From contig JAGWQH010000078.1 in assembly GCA_028870115.1 (NCBI GenBank), forward strand, positions 1 through 59,182: DNA of 59,182 nucleotides, given 5' to 3'. The position numbers and the translations under genes are program-made. This document shows, in pieces, positions 33,925 through 43,250 of the stretch (position 1 is the stretch's first letter; every line of letters starts with the position of its first letter). The notes under the pieces were generated by a model. It made no database searches and was not told the origin of the DNA. It saw only the letters and a list, made by a program, of their open reading frames with translations. Origin of the DNA: Candidatus Methylomirabilota bacterium (GTDB lineage: Bacteria > Methylomirabilota > Methylomirabilia > Methylomirabilales > Methylomirabilaceae).

Positions 33925-35729
33925 GGGGTATTCACCTTCAGCACCGCCATGAAGGCTTCCTGTGGGATTTCGACTCTGCCTACCTGCTTCATCCTGCGCT
34001 TTCCCTCCTTCTGACGCTCGAGCAACTTTCGCTTGCGGGTGATGTCCCCGCCATAGCATTTGGCCGTCACATTTTTGCGCAGAGGGCGCACACTGTCCCG
34101 CGCGATGACCTTGCCCCCAAGCGCGGCCTGAATCACCACCTCGAAAAGCTGTCTGGGAATCAGCTCTCGCATCCGTTCCACCAGCATCCGGCCCCTCAGA
34201 TACGCCTGCTCCTTCGGGATGATGCAGGACAGCGCATCAACCGGTTCATTGTTCACAAGGATATCCAGCTTTACCAGGTGACCCTCCCGATAATCGACAA
34301 ATTCATAGTCCAGGGAGGCGTAGCCACGGGTTGCCGACTTCAGCCGGTCGTAGAAATCCATGACGATCTCGTTAAGCGGGAGGTCGTAGGTAATGACGAC
34401 GCGACCGCCTTCCATGTACTCTACGCCGCGCTGAATCCCGCGCTTCTCCTGACACAGCGCGAAGATCGGGCCGACGTACTCACCCGGCGCCATGATGGAG
34501 GCCTTGATGTACGGCTCCTCGATTCGTTCGATGGCCTGCGGGGAAGGAAGATCGCTGGGGTTGTCCACGTCAACTACGGTTCCATCCCGCTTAGCCACTC
34601 GGTAGACCACGGTCGGAGCGGTGGTAATCAGCGTCAGGCCAAACTCGCGCTCCAGCCGCTCCTGGATGATCTCCATGTGGAGCAAGCCGAGGAAACCGCA
34701 CCGGAAGCCGAAGCCCAGGGCAGCCGAGGTCTCCGGCTCGAAGCTAAAGGAAAAATCGTTCAGACGGAGCTTCTCCAGCGCCTCCTTCAACTCCAGGTAC
34801 GCTTCGCTCTCGGTCGGGTACAGACCGGCAAACACCATGGGTCGGACCTCCTTGAAGCCAGGCAGGGGCATGGTCGTCGGTCTGTCTTCGGCAGTAATGG
34901 TATCCCCTACCCTGGTCTGACGCACGTCCCTGATCCCGGCAATGACATACCCGACCTCTCCGGCCGACAGGAGATCTGCGGGGCGCATCTGAGGGGTGAA
35001 GACGCCGAGCTGTAACACCTCGAACGTCGCACCGGTGGACATCAGGAGTATCCGCATCCCGGGACGCACCTGTCCCTCGTACAGCCGGACATACACGATT
35101 ACGCCCTGGTACGGATCGAATGCAGAGTCAAAGATCAACGCTTTCAGGGGAGCGTCCGAGGATCCTGTGGGAGGCGGTATCCGCTTGATGACCGCCTCGA
35201 TCACCTCTTCAGTTCCGATCCCCTGTTTAGCGCTGCACAGGATCGCCTCAGAGGCATCGATGGCCAGGGTCTCCTCTATCTGGGCCTTCACCCGTGCGAT
35301 GTCGGCATTCGGCAGGTCGATCTTATTGATGACCGGGATGATGGCCAGGTCGTGCTCCATAGCGAGATGAACATTGGCGAGCGTCTGCGCCTCCACTCCC
35401 TGGACGGCATCGATCACGAGCAACGCGCCCTCGCACGCGGAGAGGCTCCGCGAGACCTCGTAGCTGAAATCCACATGGCCGGGGGTGTCGATCAGGTTCA
35501 GAATGTGCTCTTGCCCGCCTTGCCGCTTATAGTGGAGGCGAACCGCCTTTGCCTTAATGGTAATGCCCCGTTCCCGTTCAAGGTCCATGCGGTCCAGAAC
35601 CTGGGCCTCCATCTCACGGGGCGCAAGCGCCCCGGTGGCCTCCAGAATCCGATCAGCCAGGGTCGACTTGCCATGATCGATGTGCGCAATAATGGAAAAG
35701 TTCCGGATCCGTTGCAGATTGATCGTCAT
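33921..35729 (-). CDS. lepA: elongation factor 4 (LepA)
   Basis: 602 residues. GTPase motifs [32 protein letters not shown]; the switch region [16 protein letters not shown]4-specific C-terminal domain with [17 protein letters not shown]. Translation factor thought to back-translocate or remodel stalled ribosomes. Followed by lepB with overlapping stop and start, the common lepA-lepB arrangement. Confidence 0.97.
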   Translation of the reverse strand: MTINLQRIRNFSIIAHIDHGKSTLADRILEATGALAPREMEAQVLDRMDLERERGITIKAKAVRLHYKRQGGQEHILNLIDTPGHVDFSYEVSRSLSACEGALLVIDAVQGVEAQTLANVHLAMEHDLAIIPVINKIDLPNADIARVKAQIEETLAIDASEAILCSAKQGIGTEEVIEAVIKRIPPPTGSSDAPLKALIFDSAFDPYQGVIVYVRLYEGQVRPGMRILLMSTGATFEVLQLGVFTPQMRPADLLSAGEVGYVIAGIRDVRQTRVGDTITAEDRPTTMPLPGFKEVRPMVFAGLYPTESEAYLELKEALEKLRLNDFSFSFEPETSAALGFGFRCGFLGLLHMEIIQERLEREFGLTLITTAPTVVYRVAKRDGTVVDVDNPSDLPSPQAIERIEEPYIKASIMAPGEYVGPIFALCQEKRGIQRGVEYMEGGRVVITYDLPLNEIVMDFYDRLKSATRGYASLDYEFVDYREGHLVKLDILVNNEPVDALSCIIPKEQAYLRGRMLVERMRELIPRQLFEVVIQAALGGKVIARDSVRPLRKNVTAKCYGGDITRKRKLLERQKEGKRRMKQVGRVEIPQEAFMAVLKVNTP

Positions 35730-35759
35730 GACATTACGGGTGGGGAGGGAGGCCAGTTA

Positions 35760-36737
35760 TCACCAGTCTCGATCTCCGACAAAATCGACCATCAGGACGA
35801 GCGAGCGCTTGGCAGCCGAATCTGGAAAGATACTGAGTGATGCCTTGGCTTTCTGGAGGTAGGTGCGAACGAGCTCCATCGTAGCCGGAACGGCGCCGTA
35901 CCGTTCTACTATCGCCTTCACTTCTGCCAGGTCGGACTCCCTGATAGTCTCCTGCGCGGCCAACTCTCTGATCCTGCCCTGATCGGCCTCCGAGCCTGCC
36001 CGCATCACATGGAGCACCGGAAAGGTCACCTTCCCCTCCTTGAAATCGTTCCCCACAGGCTTGCCCAGCCGGAACTCCTCGGCGACAAAGTCCAACGCGT
36101 CATCGACCAACTGAAACCCGATTCCCACATTCAAGCCGAACTCAGTTAATGCAGCCACTTCGTCCGCTCGCCTGCCGGCGATCAGGGCGCCGGTCCTGCA
36201 GGCGACTGAGATCAGGGCAGCGGTCTTTGATGTAATGATATCCAGATATTCGTCATACGTGAGGTCGAGGTTTCCGGCCATCTGGACCTCGCGCACCTGG
36301 CCCTCGATCATCCGAACTGTCGCGTCAGAAAAGGCCCGCATGACAGCCAGGTCGCCATCGATCACCAGCATCTGAAGCGATCTGGCATACAGGAAATCGC
36401 CCGCCAGCACGGAGATCTGAGAACCCCAGGTGCTGTTCGCCGACGGCAGTCCGCGACGCTTATCGGCACGATCGATGATATCATCATGGATCAGTGTGGC
36501 AGCGTGCATATACTCGGCCACCACCGCCAGATCGATATTACGGGAACCGTCTTCATAGCCGCAAAGCTTTGCCGAGAGCAGCAGCAGCGCAGGCCGGACC
36601 CGTTTTCCGCCGCTCTTGAGCACATACCGGATGATTTCGGAGATCAACTCCACATCGCCGCTGATGTCTTGGAGCAGTCGCTCTTCGACCAGGGCGAGTT
36701 CAAGAGTCACAGGGGAGAGAATCGTTTTGGCAATCAT
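35760..36737 (-). CDS. long-chain polyprenyl diphosphate synthase (IspB-like)
   Basis: 325 residues, trans-prenyltransferase: GGKRVRPALLLLSAKLCGY, first Asp-rich motif LIHDDIIDRADKRRG, GDFLYARSLQML, and second motif FQLVDDALDFVAEE with KPVGNDFKEGKVTFPVLH. It builds the octa/nonaprenyl tail of quinones. The two residues before the first DDxxD are small/aliphatic (A-T-L-I-H), in line with a long-chain product, but chain length cannot be fixed from this. Lies 31 bp downstream of the glycosyltransferase gene. Confidence 0.9.
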   Translation of the reverse strand: MIAKTILSPVTLELALVEERLLQDISGDVELISEIIRYVLKSGGKRVRPALLLLSAKLCGYEDGSRNIDLAVVAEYMHAATLIHDDIIDRADKRRGLPSANSTWGSQISVLAGDFLYARSLQMLVIDGDLAVMRAFSDATVRMIEGQVREVQMAGNLDLTYDEYLDIITSKTAALISVACRTGALIAGRRADEVAALTEFGLNVGIGFQLVDDALDFVAEEFRLGKPVGNDFKEGKVTFPVLHVMRAGSEADQGRIRELAAQETIRESDLAEVKAIVERYGAVPATMELVRTYLQKAKASLSIFPDSAAKRSLVLMVDFVGDRDW

Positions 36738-36767
36738 GCGCGCGCCTCTACCTTCATCAGACCTATC

Positions 36768-38468
36768 CTACGGACTGCAATGGTTAGAGTATAGGACATA
36801 CCCCCCTCGCCTGTCCAAGGGGAAAATATCCGGGATCATTCGTAAGCGAGTCTCCGCGGCGGCCTTGGCGACGATGAAAAGCCGCCCATAAGGAGCGGCA
36901 AGACGCTGAAATCCGGATTCCTCGCCCCTCCTGATGATCGCAACGTGTCGTTCCGAGTAAAACACAAGACTGGGCGCGTTGAGGTCATAGGCTACCAAGA
37001 GGTCGGCGGGTCGAAGCTCTTGTCTGGCGACAAGCGCGAAGTCGCGGAGGGATTTCTGCAGACTCTCCTGGACGGCCGGGGCAACCCGATGCACGGCCAG
37101 TATAATACTCAGGACCATTGTGGCCGCCATCGCGGCCGCCGCCATATTCCCCTGCCCTCTTCGCCTGGCTGCTATCGCGAAAGTAACTCCAACCAGCAGG
37201 AGGACGGCCAGCACGTAAGGCGCCAGCCCGAAGTCAAATGGGGGGATATCCGGCGCCTCGCGGAGGCGGATGCGATCGGCAATCGATGGCAGCAAGACGA
37301 GGATCACGGCAAGCGAACAGGCCATCCCACCTACGATCCAGTCAGATGTCCTCGCCCATCTCCCCCCTTGCTGTCGTTCGTCGAGGACGGCTTCTCCCGC
37401 ATTCCCTGCCAGCAGGGCAAGCGCAGGAACAGCGGGAAAGATGTAGGAGGGGAGTTTCGTGCGGGAGAACGAGAAAAAGAGCACGACAACGCCACACCAG
37501 ACCCACAAAAAGAGCAATAACTCCTGTCGTTCGGTCAGCTCAGCGCGTAGGCGGCGTCGGATAGCCCAGAGCCGGCCAAAGGCATTGGGCAGCGTCCCGC
37601 TCCACGGGAAAAAGCCGAGGACGATTACCGGTAAGAAATATAGGGGACCTCCGACATGGCTCGACACCACGCCCAGGTAGCGGTTCAGGTGATGGTGCAC
37701 AAAGAATCCTTGAACGAACGCCCATCCGTTCTCACGCAGCACTAAGATATACCAGGGTAGCGCGATCACAGCAAACAGGCCAATACCTGGGAGCAGGCGG
37801 AGCCTGGATAGGGTCGCACGGGCCTTTCTGCGAATGGCCAGAAACAGGCCGACAGTCAACCCGGGGAGCAGAAGGCCGATCGGGCCTTTCGTGAGAACGG
37901 CAAGCGCCATGGCAAGATACCCAACAAGGAGGAGACGCTCGCGCCTCTTATCTGAGGCCCGATAGACGTCGAAAAAACAGAAAAGCGCCCAGGTCATACA
38001 AAAGGTAAGCGTCATATCGGTGACCGCCGCTCGCGCCAAGGCAACGGTCCCGACGTTCGCGGCAAAGGCCAGAGCGGCAATACACGCGGCCCGTTGACCC
38101 AACAGTTGCCGTCCGAACAGGTAGATCGACAGCGTGAGACCGGTCGCGAAGGCGGCGGACCAGAAGCGAGCCGCATACTCGCCGACCCCGAACCCTTGGT
38201 AAGCCAGCGCAATCAGCCAGTAAAACAAGATCGGTTTATCGAAGCGGGGCTGGGAATTGAAGTGGGGTGTGATCCAGTCGCCTGAGATCAGCATCTCCCT
38301 CGCCGCCTCCGCGTAGGCCGGCTCATCTGCGTCAAACAGGGAGAGCGAATCCAAGCGATAAAAAAAGAGGAGAAATCCCACACCAAGCAGGAGGATCGTC
38401 ACCGCGACTTCTCGAACCCATCGGGGGGCGCTGGTGACGGCAGGTACCGCCTTCTCAGGTACGCCCAT
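36768..38468 (-). CDS. ArnT-like GT39/GT83 family membrane glycosyltransferase
   Basis: About 566 residues, many membrane helices. Catalytic-loop signature LFDADEPAYAEAAREMLISGDWITPHFN, then RFDKPILFYWL, ending in a soluble periplasmic part (LVAYDLNAPSLVFYSERHVAII). Such enzymes transfer sugars from undecaprenyl-phosphate carriers to lipid A or proteins. Start at ATG 38468 (MGVPEKAVPAV), which overlaps the PAP2 gene by 14 bp; the longer frame has no family similarity. The acceptor is unknown. Confidence 0.85.
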   Translation of the reverse strand: MGVPEKAVPAVTSAPRWVREVAVTILLLGVGFLLFFYRLDSLSLFDADEPAYAEAAREMLISGDWITPHFNSQPRFDKPILFYWLIALAYQGFGVGEYAARFWSAAFATGLTLSIYLFGRQLLGQRAACIAALAFAANVGTVALARAAVTDMTLTFCMTWALFCFFDVYRASDKRRERLLLVGYLAMALAVLTKGPIGLLLPGLTVGLFLAIRRKARATLSRLRLLPGIGLFAVIALPWYILVLRENGWAFVQGFFVHHHLNRYLGVVSSHVGGPLYFLPVIVLGFFPWSGTLPNAFGRLWAIRRRLRAELTERQELLLFLWVWCGVVVLFFSFSRTKLPSYIFPAVPALALLAGNAGEAVLDERQQGGRWARTSDWIVGGMACSLAVILVLLPSIADRIRLREAPDIPPFDFGLAPYVLAVLLLVGVTFAIAARRRGQGNMAAAAMAATMVLSIILAVHRVAPAVQESLQKSLRDFALVARQELRPADLLVAYDLNAPSLVFYSERHVAIIRRGEESGFQRLAAPYGRLFIVAKAAAETRLRMIPDIFPLDRRGGYVLYSNHCSP

Positions 38469-39120
38469 GCACAGGAGAAAAAATCGAAAACCGACAGGTG
38501 ATCCAACCTGCCAGAAGCCCGATAGCGGCCCCGGCCACAACATCAGAAGGAAAATGCCTGGCGAGATAGACCCTGGAGAGGGCGACCAGGACGGCCAGTC
38601 CGTAGAAGAGCAATGCATATCTGGGATAGGCGCGGGAGAGCACAAATGCCAGGGCAAAGGCGGTCACAGAATGACCTGACGGAAAGGAGATGAATCCGGC
38701 ACCCTTGCCCAGACACGGAAATTCGACGAAAAATTGGCCCGACTTTTCAGCCAGGGGACGGGACCGACAAAACAGGTTTTTTAAGATCTGGACAGAAAGG
38801 CTCCCGACGATCACCGCAAGCAATCCGAGTCTACCCACGACAGCCTCCCGAGGCCTTCCGGCCTTCAGGCCGACAACCAAGAGGACGCCCGCAATAGCGG
38901 CGTCCGTCAGGCCGGATCCCATGAGTGTAATCGCGTTCGCCACCTTGAGTCCCCATTCGCTCTGCACCGACGGGATGAAGGTCGTTACCAACCCGTCGAT
39001 ATACAACACAAGGAAAGGCACTACAACAAATAACGCGGTGGCATAGCCTAACACCCTACTGTCGAACAATCGAGCGAGAGACTCGGAGGGTCTCGAGCGA
39101 TCTTGCAACCTTGACTGCAT
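38455..39120 (-). CDS. PAP2-family membrane phosphatase
   Basis: 221 residues from ATG 39120, just behind AGGATAGG. Acid-phosphatase motifs KNLFCRSRP, ISFPSGHSVTAFALAF and SRVYLARHFPSDVVAG in order, with about six membrane helices. It could recycle undecaprenyl pyrophosphate or act on lipid phosphates, which fits its coupling with an undecaprenyl-phosphate-sugar-using glycosyltransferase. The long frame to 39192 would overlap the SHOCT gene. Confidence 0.88.
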   Translation of the reverse strand: MQSRLQDRSRPSESLARLFDSRVLGYATALFVVVPFLVLYIDGLVTTFIPSVQSEWGLKVANAITLMGSGLTDAAIAGVLLVVGLKAGRPREAVVGRLGLLAVIVGSLSVQILKNLFCRSRPLAEKSGQFFVEFPCLGKGAGFISFPSGHSVTAFALAFVLSRAYPRYALLFYGLAVLVALSRVYLARHFPSDVVAGAAIGLLAGWITCRFSIFSPVHGRT

Positions 39121-39133
39121 CCTATCTATCCTT

Positions 39134-39418
39134 TCACAGCAAATCGCGCTTCTTAGCCTCGAATTCTTCCTTCCCAATCTCGCCCCGGGCATACCGTTTC
39201 TTCAGGATCTCCAGGGCCGACTCCTCCGGCCGCTGGACGGATCGAACCCCGGAGCCGGCCTGCCAGAGCCAGCGAACCGCCAGCACCAGCACCAGCAGGA
39301 TGAGGAACCAGAAGGCCGTTATCATGACCATCCAGAGGATCCCCCATCCCAAGAACCAGGAGTCATGCGCCATCTCCTCCCACTGCATCATCATGACCAT
39401 CGCTCCGCTTTCGCACAC
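39134..39418 (-). CDS. small membrane protein with SHOCT domain
   Basis: 94 residues: Met/Trp-rich N-terminus, one membrane helix (MVMITAFWFLILLVLVLAVRWLW) and a C-terminal SHOCT motif (ALEILKKRYARGEIGKEEFEAKKRDLL). SHOCT proteins are small and of unsettled function. It lies between the channel gene and the PAP2 gene, 13-14 bp from each. Confidence 0.8.
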   Translation of the reverse strand: MCESGAMVMMMQWEEMAHDSWFLGWGILWMVMITAFWFLILLVLVLAVRWLWQAGSGVRSVQRPEESALEILKKRYARGEIGKEEFEAKKRDLL

Positions 39419-39432
39419 AGTTGCGAACGCAT

Positions 39433-40434
39433 CTATCGTGAAGAGGACGACTCTACTCGCCGCTCCAATCCCCTCAGGCGAACAACCTCTCCCAGAGCGA
39501 CAAGGCGATCCCCGACCTCAATCCTTTCACCTGTGGAGGGATTAAAGATCATACCACCCGCCGCCCGCTTGATCGCCACCACAATCACCCCTGGCTCCTG
39601 GTTCAGCCCGGAGTCGCGTAATGTGAGCCCCTCGCAGGGCGACCCCGGTGGCACCACAATCTCCGCTAGTTGCAGCTCCAGGCTTTGATAGTGCGTGGCC
39701 AGCTCGATGATATCCACTACGGCGGGGCGGAGGGCCGCCTGAGCCATGCGGTGTCCCCCCATTGCGTACGGCGAGATGACCTTGTCGGCCCCAGCGTGGG
39801 CAAGCGTCCTTTCGCTCCGCTCCGTCTCGGCCCTGGCCACCACAAAGATGGAGGGGTTGAGCTCCTTGGCTGTGAGGGTCACAAAGACATTATCCGCATC
39901 GACCGGCAGGGTGGCAAAGAGACCTTTGGCCTTCATCGCCCCGGCAGCCAGGAGGACCTTCTCATCGGTGGCATCCCCCTTGAGCAGAAGGTAGCCCGCC
40001 TCTTCCACCTTGCGGATCCGCTCTTCCTCCTGCTCAATGACCACAAACGGAACCGGCTTTGACGCCAACTCGCGGCAGATCACCTCCCCGATGCGACCAC
40101 AGCCGCACACCAGATAGTGGTCTGTCAGGGCGCCGATTCGCTTCTCCATTCTCTTTCTCCCGAAGAACTGCTGGAACTCCCCCTCCACGATTTTTGCGGT
40201 CACGGTTCCTGCTGTGTAGAGAACTACTCCCAGGCCGGCGAACAGGAGCCCGATCGTGAAGATCATCCCGGCCGGGCTCAAGGGTCTCACCTCGCGAAAC
40301 CCCACCGTTGAGATGGTGATGATCGTCATATAGAGGGCTTCGAGCCACGTATACCCCTCAAGGAAATGATACCCTACGGACCCTATGATCACCACCGCCG
40401 CAAGGAACAGCCCGGCGATCCCTAGCCTTGCCAA
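39433..40434 (-). CDS. two-helix potassium channel with RCK (TrkA-N/TrkA-C) domain
   Basis: 333 residues: TM1 (IAGLFLAAVVIIGSVGYHFL), pore loop with TISTVGFREV, TM2 (GMIFTIGLLFAGLGVVLYTAG), TrkA-N Rossmann domain (YLVCGCGRIGEVICREL) and TrkA-C (ELQLAEIVVPPGSPCEGLTLRDSGL). The MthK/Kch layout. The filter is TVGFRE instead of the usual TVGYGD, seen in some prokaryotic RCK channels. Gating by ligand or nucleotide is likely; the ligand is unknown. Confidence 0.88.
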   Translation of the reverse strand: MARLGIAGLFLAAVVIIGSVGYHFLEGYTWLEALYMTIITISTVGFREVRPLSPAGMIFTIGLLFAGLGVVLYTAGTVTAKIVEGEFQQFFGRKRMEKRIGALTDHYLVCGCGRIGEVICRELASKPVPFVVIEQEEERIRKVEEAGYLLLKGDATDEKVLLAAGAMKAKGLFATLPVDADNVFVTLTAKELNPSIFVVARAETERSERTLAHAGADKVISPYAMGGHRMAQAALRPAVVDIIELATHYQSLELQLAEIVVPPGSPCEGLTLRDSGLNQEPGVIVVAIKRAAGGMIFNPSTGERIEVGDRLVALGEVVRLRGLERRVESSSSR

Positions 40435-40471
40435 AGGCGATATCCCTCTGTCGCAAGATGTAAGATGATAG

Positions 40472-41059
40472 TTAGGGCTCGACCCTGGAGCCTAACACCT
40501 CCAGGAACTTGCGGATCCATTCAGGATGGCCTGGCCAGGCTGCCGCTGTGACGAGGTTGCCGTCTACATGCGCATTGGAGAAGGTGGCGTTCACGTCTTC
40601 CCACTTGGCGCCGGCTCGGATCAGCTCAGGCCGCACGGCAGGATAGGAGGTGCAGCGTTTGCCCTCCACGACCCCGGCCGCCGTCAACAGTTGCTGTCCA
40701 TGACAAATGGAGGCGATAGGCTTGTTTTCCTTCGCAAAGTGGCGGACCAGATCAAGTACCTTCTCGTCCAGGCGAAGGTATTCCGGGGAGCGTCCGCCTG
40801 GAATCACCAGGGCGTCATAATTTTTGGGTCTGATCTTGGCGAAGGTGGCGTTGAGAGCGAAGTTGTGACCCCGCTTCTCGCTGTAGGTCTGGTCTCCCTC
40901 GAAGTCGTGGACGGCTGTCCGGACCGTTTCGCCGGCCTTCTTGCCGGGGCAGACCGTGTGAACCGTATGCCCCACCATGGTTAGCATCTGAAAGGGAACC
41001 ATCGCCTCGTAGTCCTCGACAAAATCCCCCACAAGCATCAGAATCTTCTTTGCCGCCAT
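40472..41059 (-). CDS. DJ-1/PfpI family protein
   Basis: 195 residues. Nucleophile-elbow Cys in [15 protein letters not shown], with [15 protein letters not shown] before it, typical of DJ-1/PfpI (class I glutamine amidotransferase-like) proteins. Members act as glyoxalases, deglycases or proteases; function here is unassigned. The second ATG (41059) is chosen: AGGAGG is six bases upstream, while the first ATG is only three bases from it. Confidence 0.88.
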   Translation of the reverse strand: MAAKKILMLVGDFVEDYEAMVPFQMLTMVGHTVHTVCPGKKAGETVRTAVHDFEGDQTYSEKRGHNFALNATFAKIRPKNYDALVIPGGRSPEYLRLDEKVLDLVRHFAKENKPIASICHGQQLLTAAGVVEGKRCTSYPAVRPELIRAGAKWEDVNATFSNAHVDGNLVTAAAWPGHPEWIRKFLEVLGSRVEP

Positions 41060-41104
41060 CATGCACCTCCTTGTATACACGAGGACCTACGTCTCAGACA
41101 GTTT

Positions 41105-41160
41105 GTCATTCCTGGCTTAACCCGGAATCCATCCCCGCAAAAGCGGGACCCAGGGTTAGG
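41105..41160. repeat. dispersed hairpin repeat at the 3' end of the HigA-like gene
   Basis: GTCATTCCTGGCTTAACCCGG then AATCCAT, hairpin CCCCGC-AAAA-GCGGG, ACCCAGGGTTAGG. It has the look of the common 'GTCATTC...GGAATCCAT' intergenic repeats of other genomes. It overlaps the last bases and stop codon of the antitoxin gene and may end its transcript. Confidence 0.5.
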
Positions 41161-41473
41161 CGGGATGATTCACATGAGCCCGTATCCTAACCCATGGTGT
41201 GATCTTCGCCAGCGTCTTTGCAAGCGCTTCTTTCGCTACTTCCGTATCATAGGCCGCCTGCGCCCGCAGCCAATAGCCGTTAGACAGGCCGAAGAACCGG
41301 CACAGGCGCAAATCGGTGTCCGCCGTGATAGCGCGCTTCCCTGCTACGATGTCACCGATCCGCTGGGCGGGTACACCGATTTCCTTGGCGAGGCGGTATT
41401 GCGTGAGACCCATCGGGATCAGGAACTCTTCACGCAGCAACTCCCCGGGCGTCACAGGCTTAAGCTTACGCAT
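41156..41473 (-). CDS. higA: HigA-family antitoxin (XRE)
   Basis: 105 residues with the HigA N-terminal motif KPVTPGELLREEFLIPMGLTQYRLAKEIGVPAQRI and helix-turn-helix, then DTDLRLCRFFGLSNGYWLRAQAAYD. Neutralises the toxin and represses the operon. It follows the toxin gene by 12 bp with its own ribosome site (AAGGGAG). Module 1 of three toxin-first modules in the island. Confidence 0.92.
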   Translation of the reverse strand: MRKLKPVTPGELLREEFLIPMGLTQYRLAKEIGVPAQRIGDIVAGKRAITADTDLRLCRFFGLSNGYWLRAQAAYDTEVAKEALAKTLAKITPWVRIRAHVNHPA

Positions 41474-41485
41474 GGTATTTCTCCC

Positions 41486-41764
41486 TTAATGACAGTCCAC
41501 GATCTCAACGTCCTCCGCGCCCGCAGCCGTCCAGCGGAAGCATACGCGGAACTGATCGTTTACGCGGATACTGTGTTGCCCGGCGCGGTTACCCTTAAGC
41601 GCTTCCAGTTGGTTGCCCGGCGGCACACGCAGGTCTGCCAACCGGCCCGCGATCTGCAACTGCCGCAGCTTGCGACGTGCCACCGACTCGATGTTTACGA
41701 ACCGCGTGACCCGCCGGCCTTTCGACAGAGCCTCCGTGTCGGAGCACTTGAACGTCGTGATCAC
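41486..41764 (-). CDS. higB: HigB-type RelE-superfamily toxin
   Basis: 92 residues from GTG 41764, the normal HigB length. Conserved ALSKGRRVTRFVNIESVARRKLRQL, LADLRVPPGNQLEALKGNR and GQHSIRVNDQFRVCFRW.AGAEDVEIVDCH. A ribosome-dependent mRNA endonuclease by family. The longer frame (ATG 41815) reads through the promoter, so the GTG is preferred; it has no ribosome site and lies 6 bp after the -10 box. Confidence 0.9.
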   Translation of the reverse strand: MITTFKCSDTEALSKGRRVTRFVNIESVARRKLRQLQIAGRLADLRVPPGNQLEALKGNRAGQHSIRVNDQFRVCFRWTAAGAEDVEIVDCH

Positions 41765-41770
41765 AGTCGT

Positions 41771-41799
41771 ATAGTAACGTGTCGTGTGACTAACGTCAA
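41771..41799 (-). promoter_or_regulatory. higBA promoter abutting the start codon
   Basis: Minus strand TTGACG (41799-41794), 17-bp spacer, TACTAT (41776-41771), then six bases and the GTG at 41764. Transcription would begin at or next to the start codon, giving a leaderless mRNA. Confidence 0.6.
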
Positions 41800-41814
41800 G
41801 CGTGATTATTCGCA

Positions 41815-42366
41815 CTAGGGCTGTAGGATGGCCTCGGCATCGATCGTCACCACCACGTCGTCGCCGACAATCACACCGCCGCGATCGAGCGCGCCGTTCC
41901 AGCTCACGCCAAACTCGTGACGGTTGATCCGTGCGGTGGCCAGAAACCCGGCACGAGTCTTTGGTCCCTTATCCACACCCTCCTCCCACCACGGCGTCTG
42001 CCACTGCCCGAGGTAGTGGACGTGAAGTTCGATGGGGCGCGTCACTCCGCGAAGCGTGAGGTCCCCGAGCACGACGGCCTCGGTGGCCCCGCAGAGGCGG
42101 ACATGGCTTCCGCGAAAGGCGATCTCGGGAAAGCGCTCGACATCCAGGAAGTCAGGATCCTTGAGATGGGCATCGCGATCACGCTCACCGCTCCAGAGCC
42201 CCCGTGCATCGATGACCGCCTCGACGCGAGACAACGCGGGAAACTCCGGATCGAACTCGAGCGTGCCGTGCGCGTTCTTGAAGTGACCTCGGACGTTCGT
42301 GACCATCATGTGTCGTACGCAGAACTCGGCTGCGGTATGTCCAGGTTCGAACGTCCAGCGCTTCAT
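41815..42366 (-). CDS. YceI-family protein (intact copy)
   Basis: 183 residues: MKRWTFEPGHTAAEFCVRHM...VRGHFKNAHGTLEFDP, ARINRHEFGVSWNGALDRGGVIVGDDVVVTID. A lipocalin-like isoprenoid-binding fold by family; this one has no signal peptide, so it is probably cytoplasmic. Ribosome site AAAGGAGG. It is the only complete one of three yceI copies in the island (others at 43251-43495 and 44355-44497). The gene directly precedes higB. Confidence 0.9.
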   Translation of the reverse strand: MKRWTFEPGHTAAEFCVRHMMVTNVRGHFKNAHGTLEFDPEFPALSRVEAVIDARGLWSGERDRDAHLKDPDFLDVERFPEIAFRGSHVRLCGATEAVVLGDLTLRGVTRPIELHVHYLGQWQTPWWEEGVDKGPKTRAGFLATARINRHEFGVSWNGALDRGGVIVGDDVVVTIDAEAILQP

Positions 42367-42480
42367 CGAGCGTCCTCCTTTCCCAGATCTTCCCGTCTCT
42401 CAGGCCCTACGCCATACTCCGATACCCGCTGGATGGAACTGCAGTTCAGCGGTGGGCGGACACACGAGCGTACTCTCGTA
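42367..42480. repeat. upstream part of the yceI repeat unit, copy A
   Basis: About 110 bp before the intact yceI start is repeated before the two decayed copies (43496-43590 and 44498-44610). Copies A and C are nearly identical for the first ~50 bp (CGAGCGTCCTCCTT...CAGATCTTCCCGTCTCTCAG). With the yceI 5' end this makes a direct repeat of about 230 bp or more. The rest of the 42481-42587 gap shows nothing I recognise. Confidence 0.75.
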
Positions 42481-42587
42481 GATGACTTGCTGCTGTAGTC
42501 CGATGACTTAAGGCCACGCGCCAGCGCCATCGTTCCAGTTAAACCGCTTGTTTGACCACTATTCTTCTGTGGGACAGCCTATGTGCA

Positions 42588-42902
42588 TCAGGCCGCCACT
42601 TCAAGCAGCACCTCAGGATGTCGCTCGGCGATCTTCAACAGCGTCTGTGCCGCGCCGGATGGCTCGCGCCGACCCTGTTCCCACTGTTCCAGGGTGCGCT
42701 TCGAAACGCCAAGGGCTGCAGCAAATTGTGCTTGAGAGAGCCCGCTTTTTAGTCGCACGCGAACGACCCGTGACTGCGGCTCCACGTTCGTGCGTTTGCC
42801 TCCCCCCGCTTTGATCTCTCGAACGCCGTCGAGAACTTCCTGCCACACGTCACGCTGGGTCTCGAATGTCGCCAACGCCTTTTCAGTCAGCTTCTTACTC
42901 AT
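42588..42902 (-). CDS. XRE-family antitoxin of a RelE-type module
   Basis: 104 residues, MSKKLTEKALATFETQRDVW...; C-terminal helix-turn-helix LSQAQFAAALGVSKRTLEQWEQGRREPSGAAQTLL, as in HigA/MqsA-like antitoxins. Overlaps the toxin stop by 8 bp, so it is translationally coupled. Module 2. Confidence 0.88.
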   Translation of the reverse strand: MSKKLTEKALATFETQRDVWQEVLDGVREIKAGGGKRTNVEPQSRVVRVRLKSGLSQAQFAAALGVSKRTLEQWEQGRREPSGAAQTLLKIAERHPEVLLEVAA

Positions 42903-43209
42903 TTCGGAATACCTCCAACAACTCCTTCAGAATATGCGCGGGGATATTGTCGCGCTTGGCCTTAGCGTAGAGTGTCAGCATCCAGAATTCATCCGGTGCA
43001 TAACGAACGAAATAGATGACTCGTAGCCCGCCACTTTTGCCCATTCCCGGCCGCATCCACCGTAGTTTCCGAACCCCGCCCGAGCCGGAAACGATCGGTC
43101 CGGCCTCGGGGTTCTGCATCATGAACTGCTGAAGTTCAGCGTACTCATCGTCATCCAGGTAGGCGGGACGAGCCCGTTCGAATGCGGACGATTCGATGAA
43201 TGTGAACAT
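42895..43209 (-). CDS. RelE/HigB-like toxin
   Basis: 104 residues; LDDDEYAELQQFMMQNPEAGPIVSGSGGVRKLRW and GKSGGLRVIYFVRYAPDEFWMLTLYAKAKRDN, the pattern of RelE-like HigB toxins paired with XRE antitoxins. No ribosome site precedes the ATG; the -10 box ends 8 bases upstream and a 19-bp palindrome covers the promoter. Ribosome-dependent RNase by family. Confidence 0.88.
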   Translation of the reverse strand: MFTFIESSAFERARPAYLDDDEYAELQQFMMQNPEAGPIVSGSGGVRKLRWMRPGMGKSGGLRVIYFVRYAPDEFWMLTLYAKAKRDNIPAHILKELLEVFRNE

Positions 43210-43217
43210 TAAGTATG

Positions 43218-43246
43218 ACTATACGCCTTTGGCGTATAAGAAGCAA
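43218..43246 (-). promoter_or_regulatory. promoter and palindromic operator of module 2
   Basis: Minus strand TTGCTT (43246-43241), 17-bp spacer, TATAGT (43223-43218), eight bases to the ATG. The spacer and -10 contain TATACGCC-AAA-GGCGTATA (43220-43238), a perfect 8-bp inverted repeat that should be the antitoxin operator. Confidence 0.7.
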
Positions 43247-43250
43247 GATC

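Noticed and set aside
33858-35015. 385-codon open frame on the plus strand
   Set aside because: Antisense shadow of lepA, a firmly identified gene.
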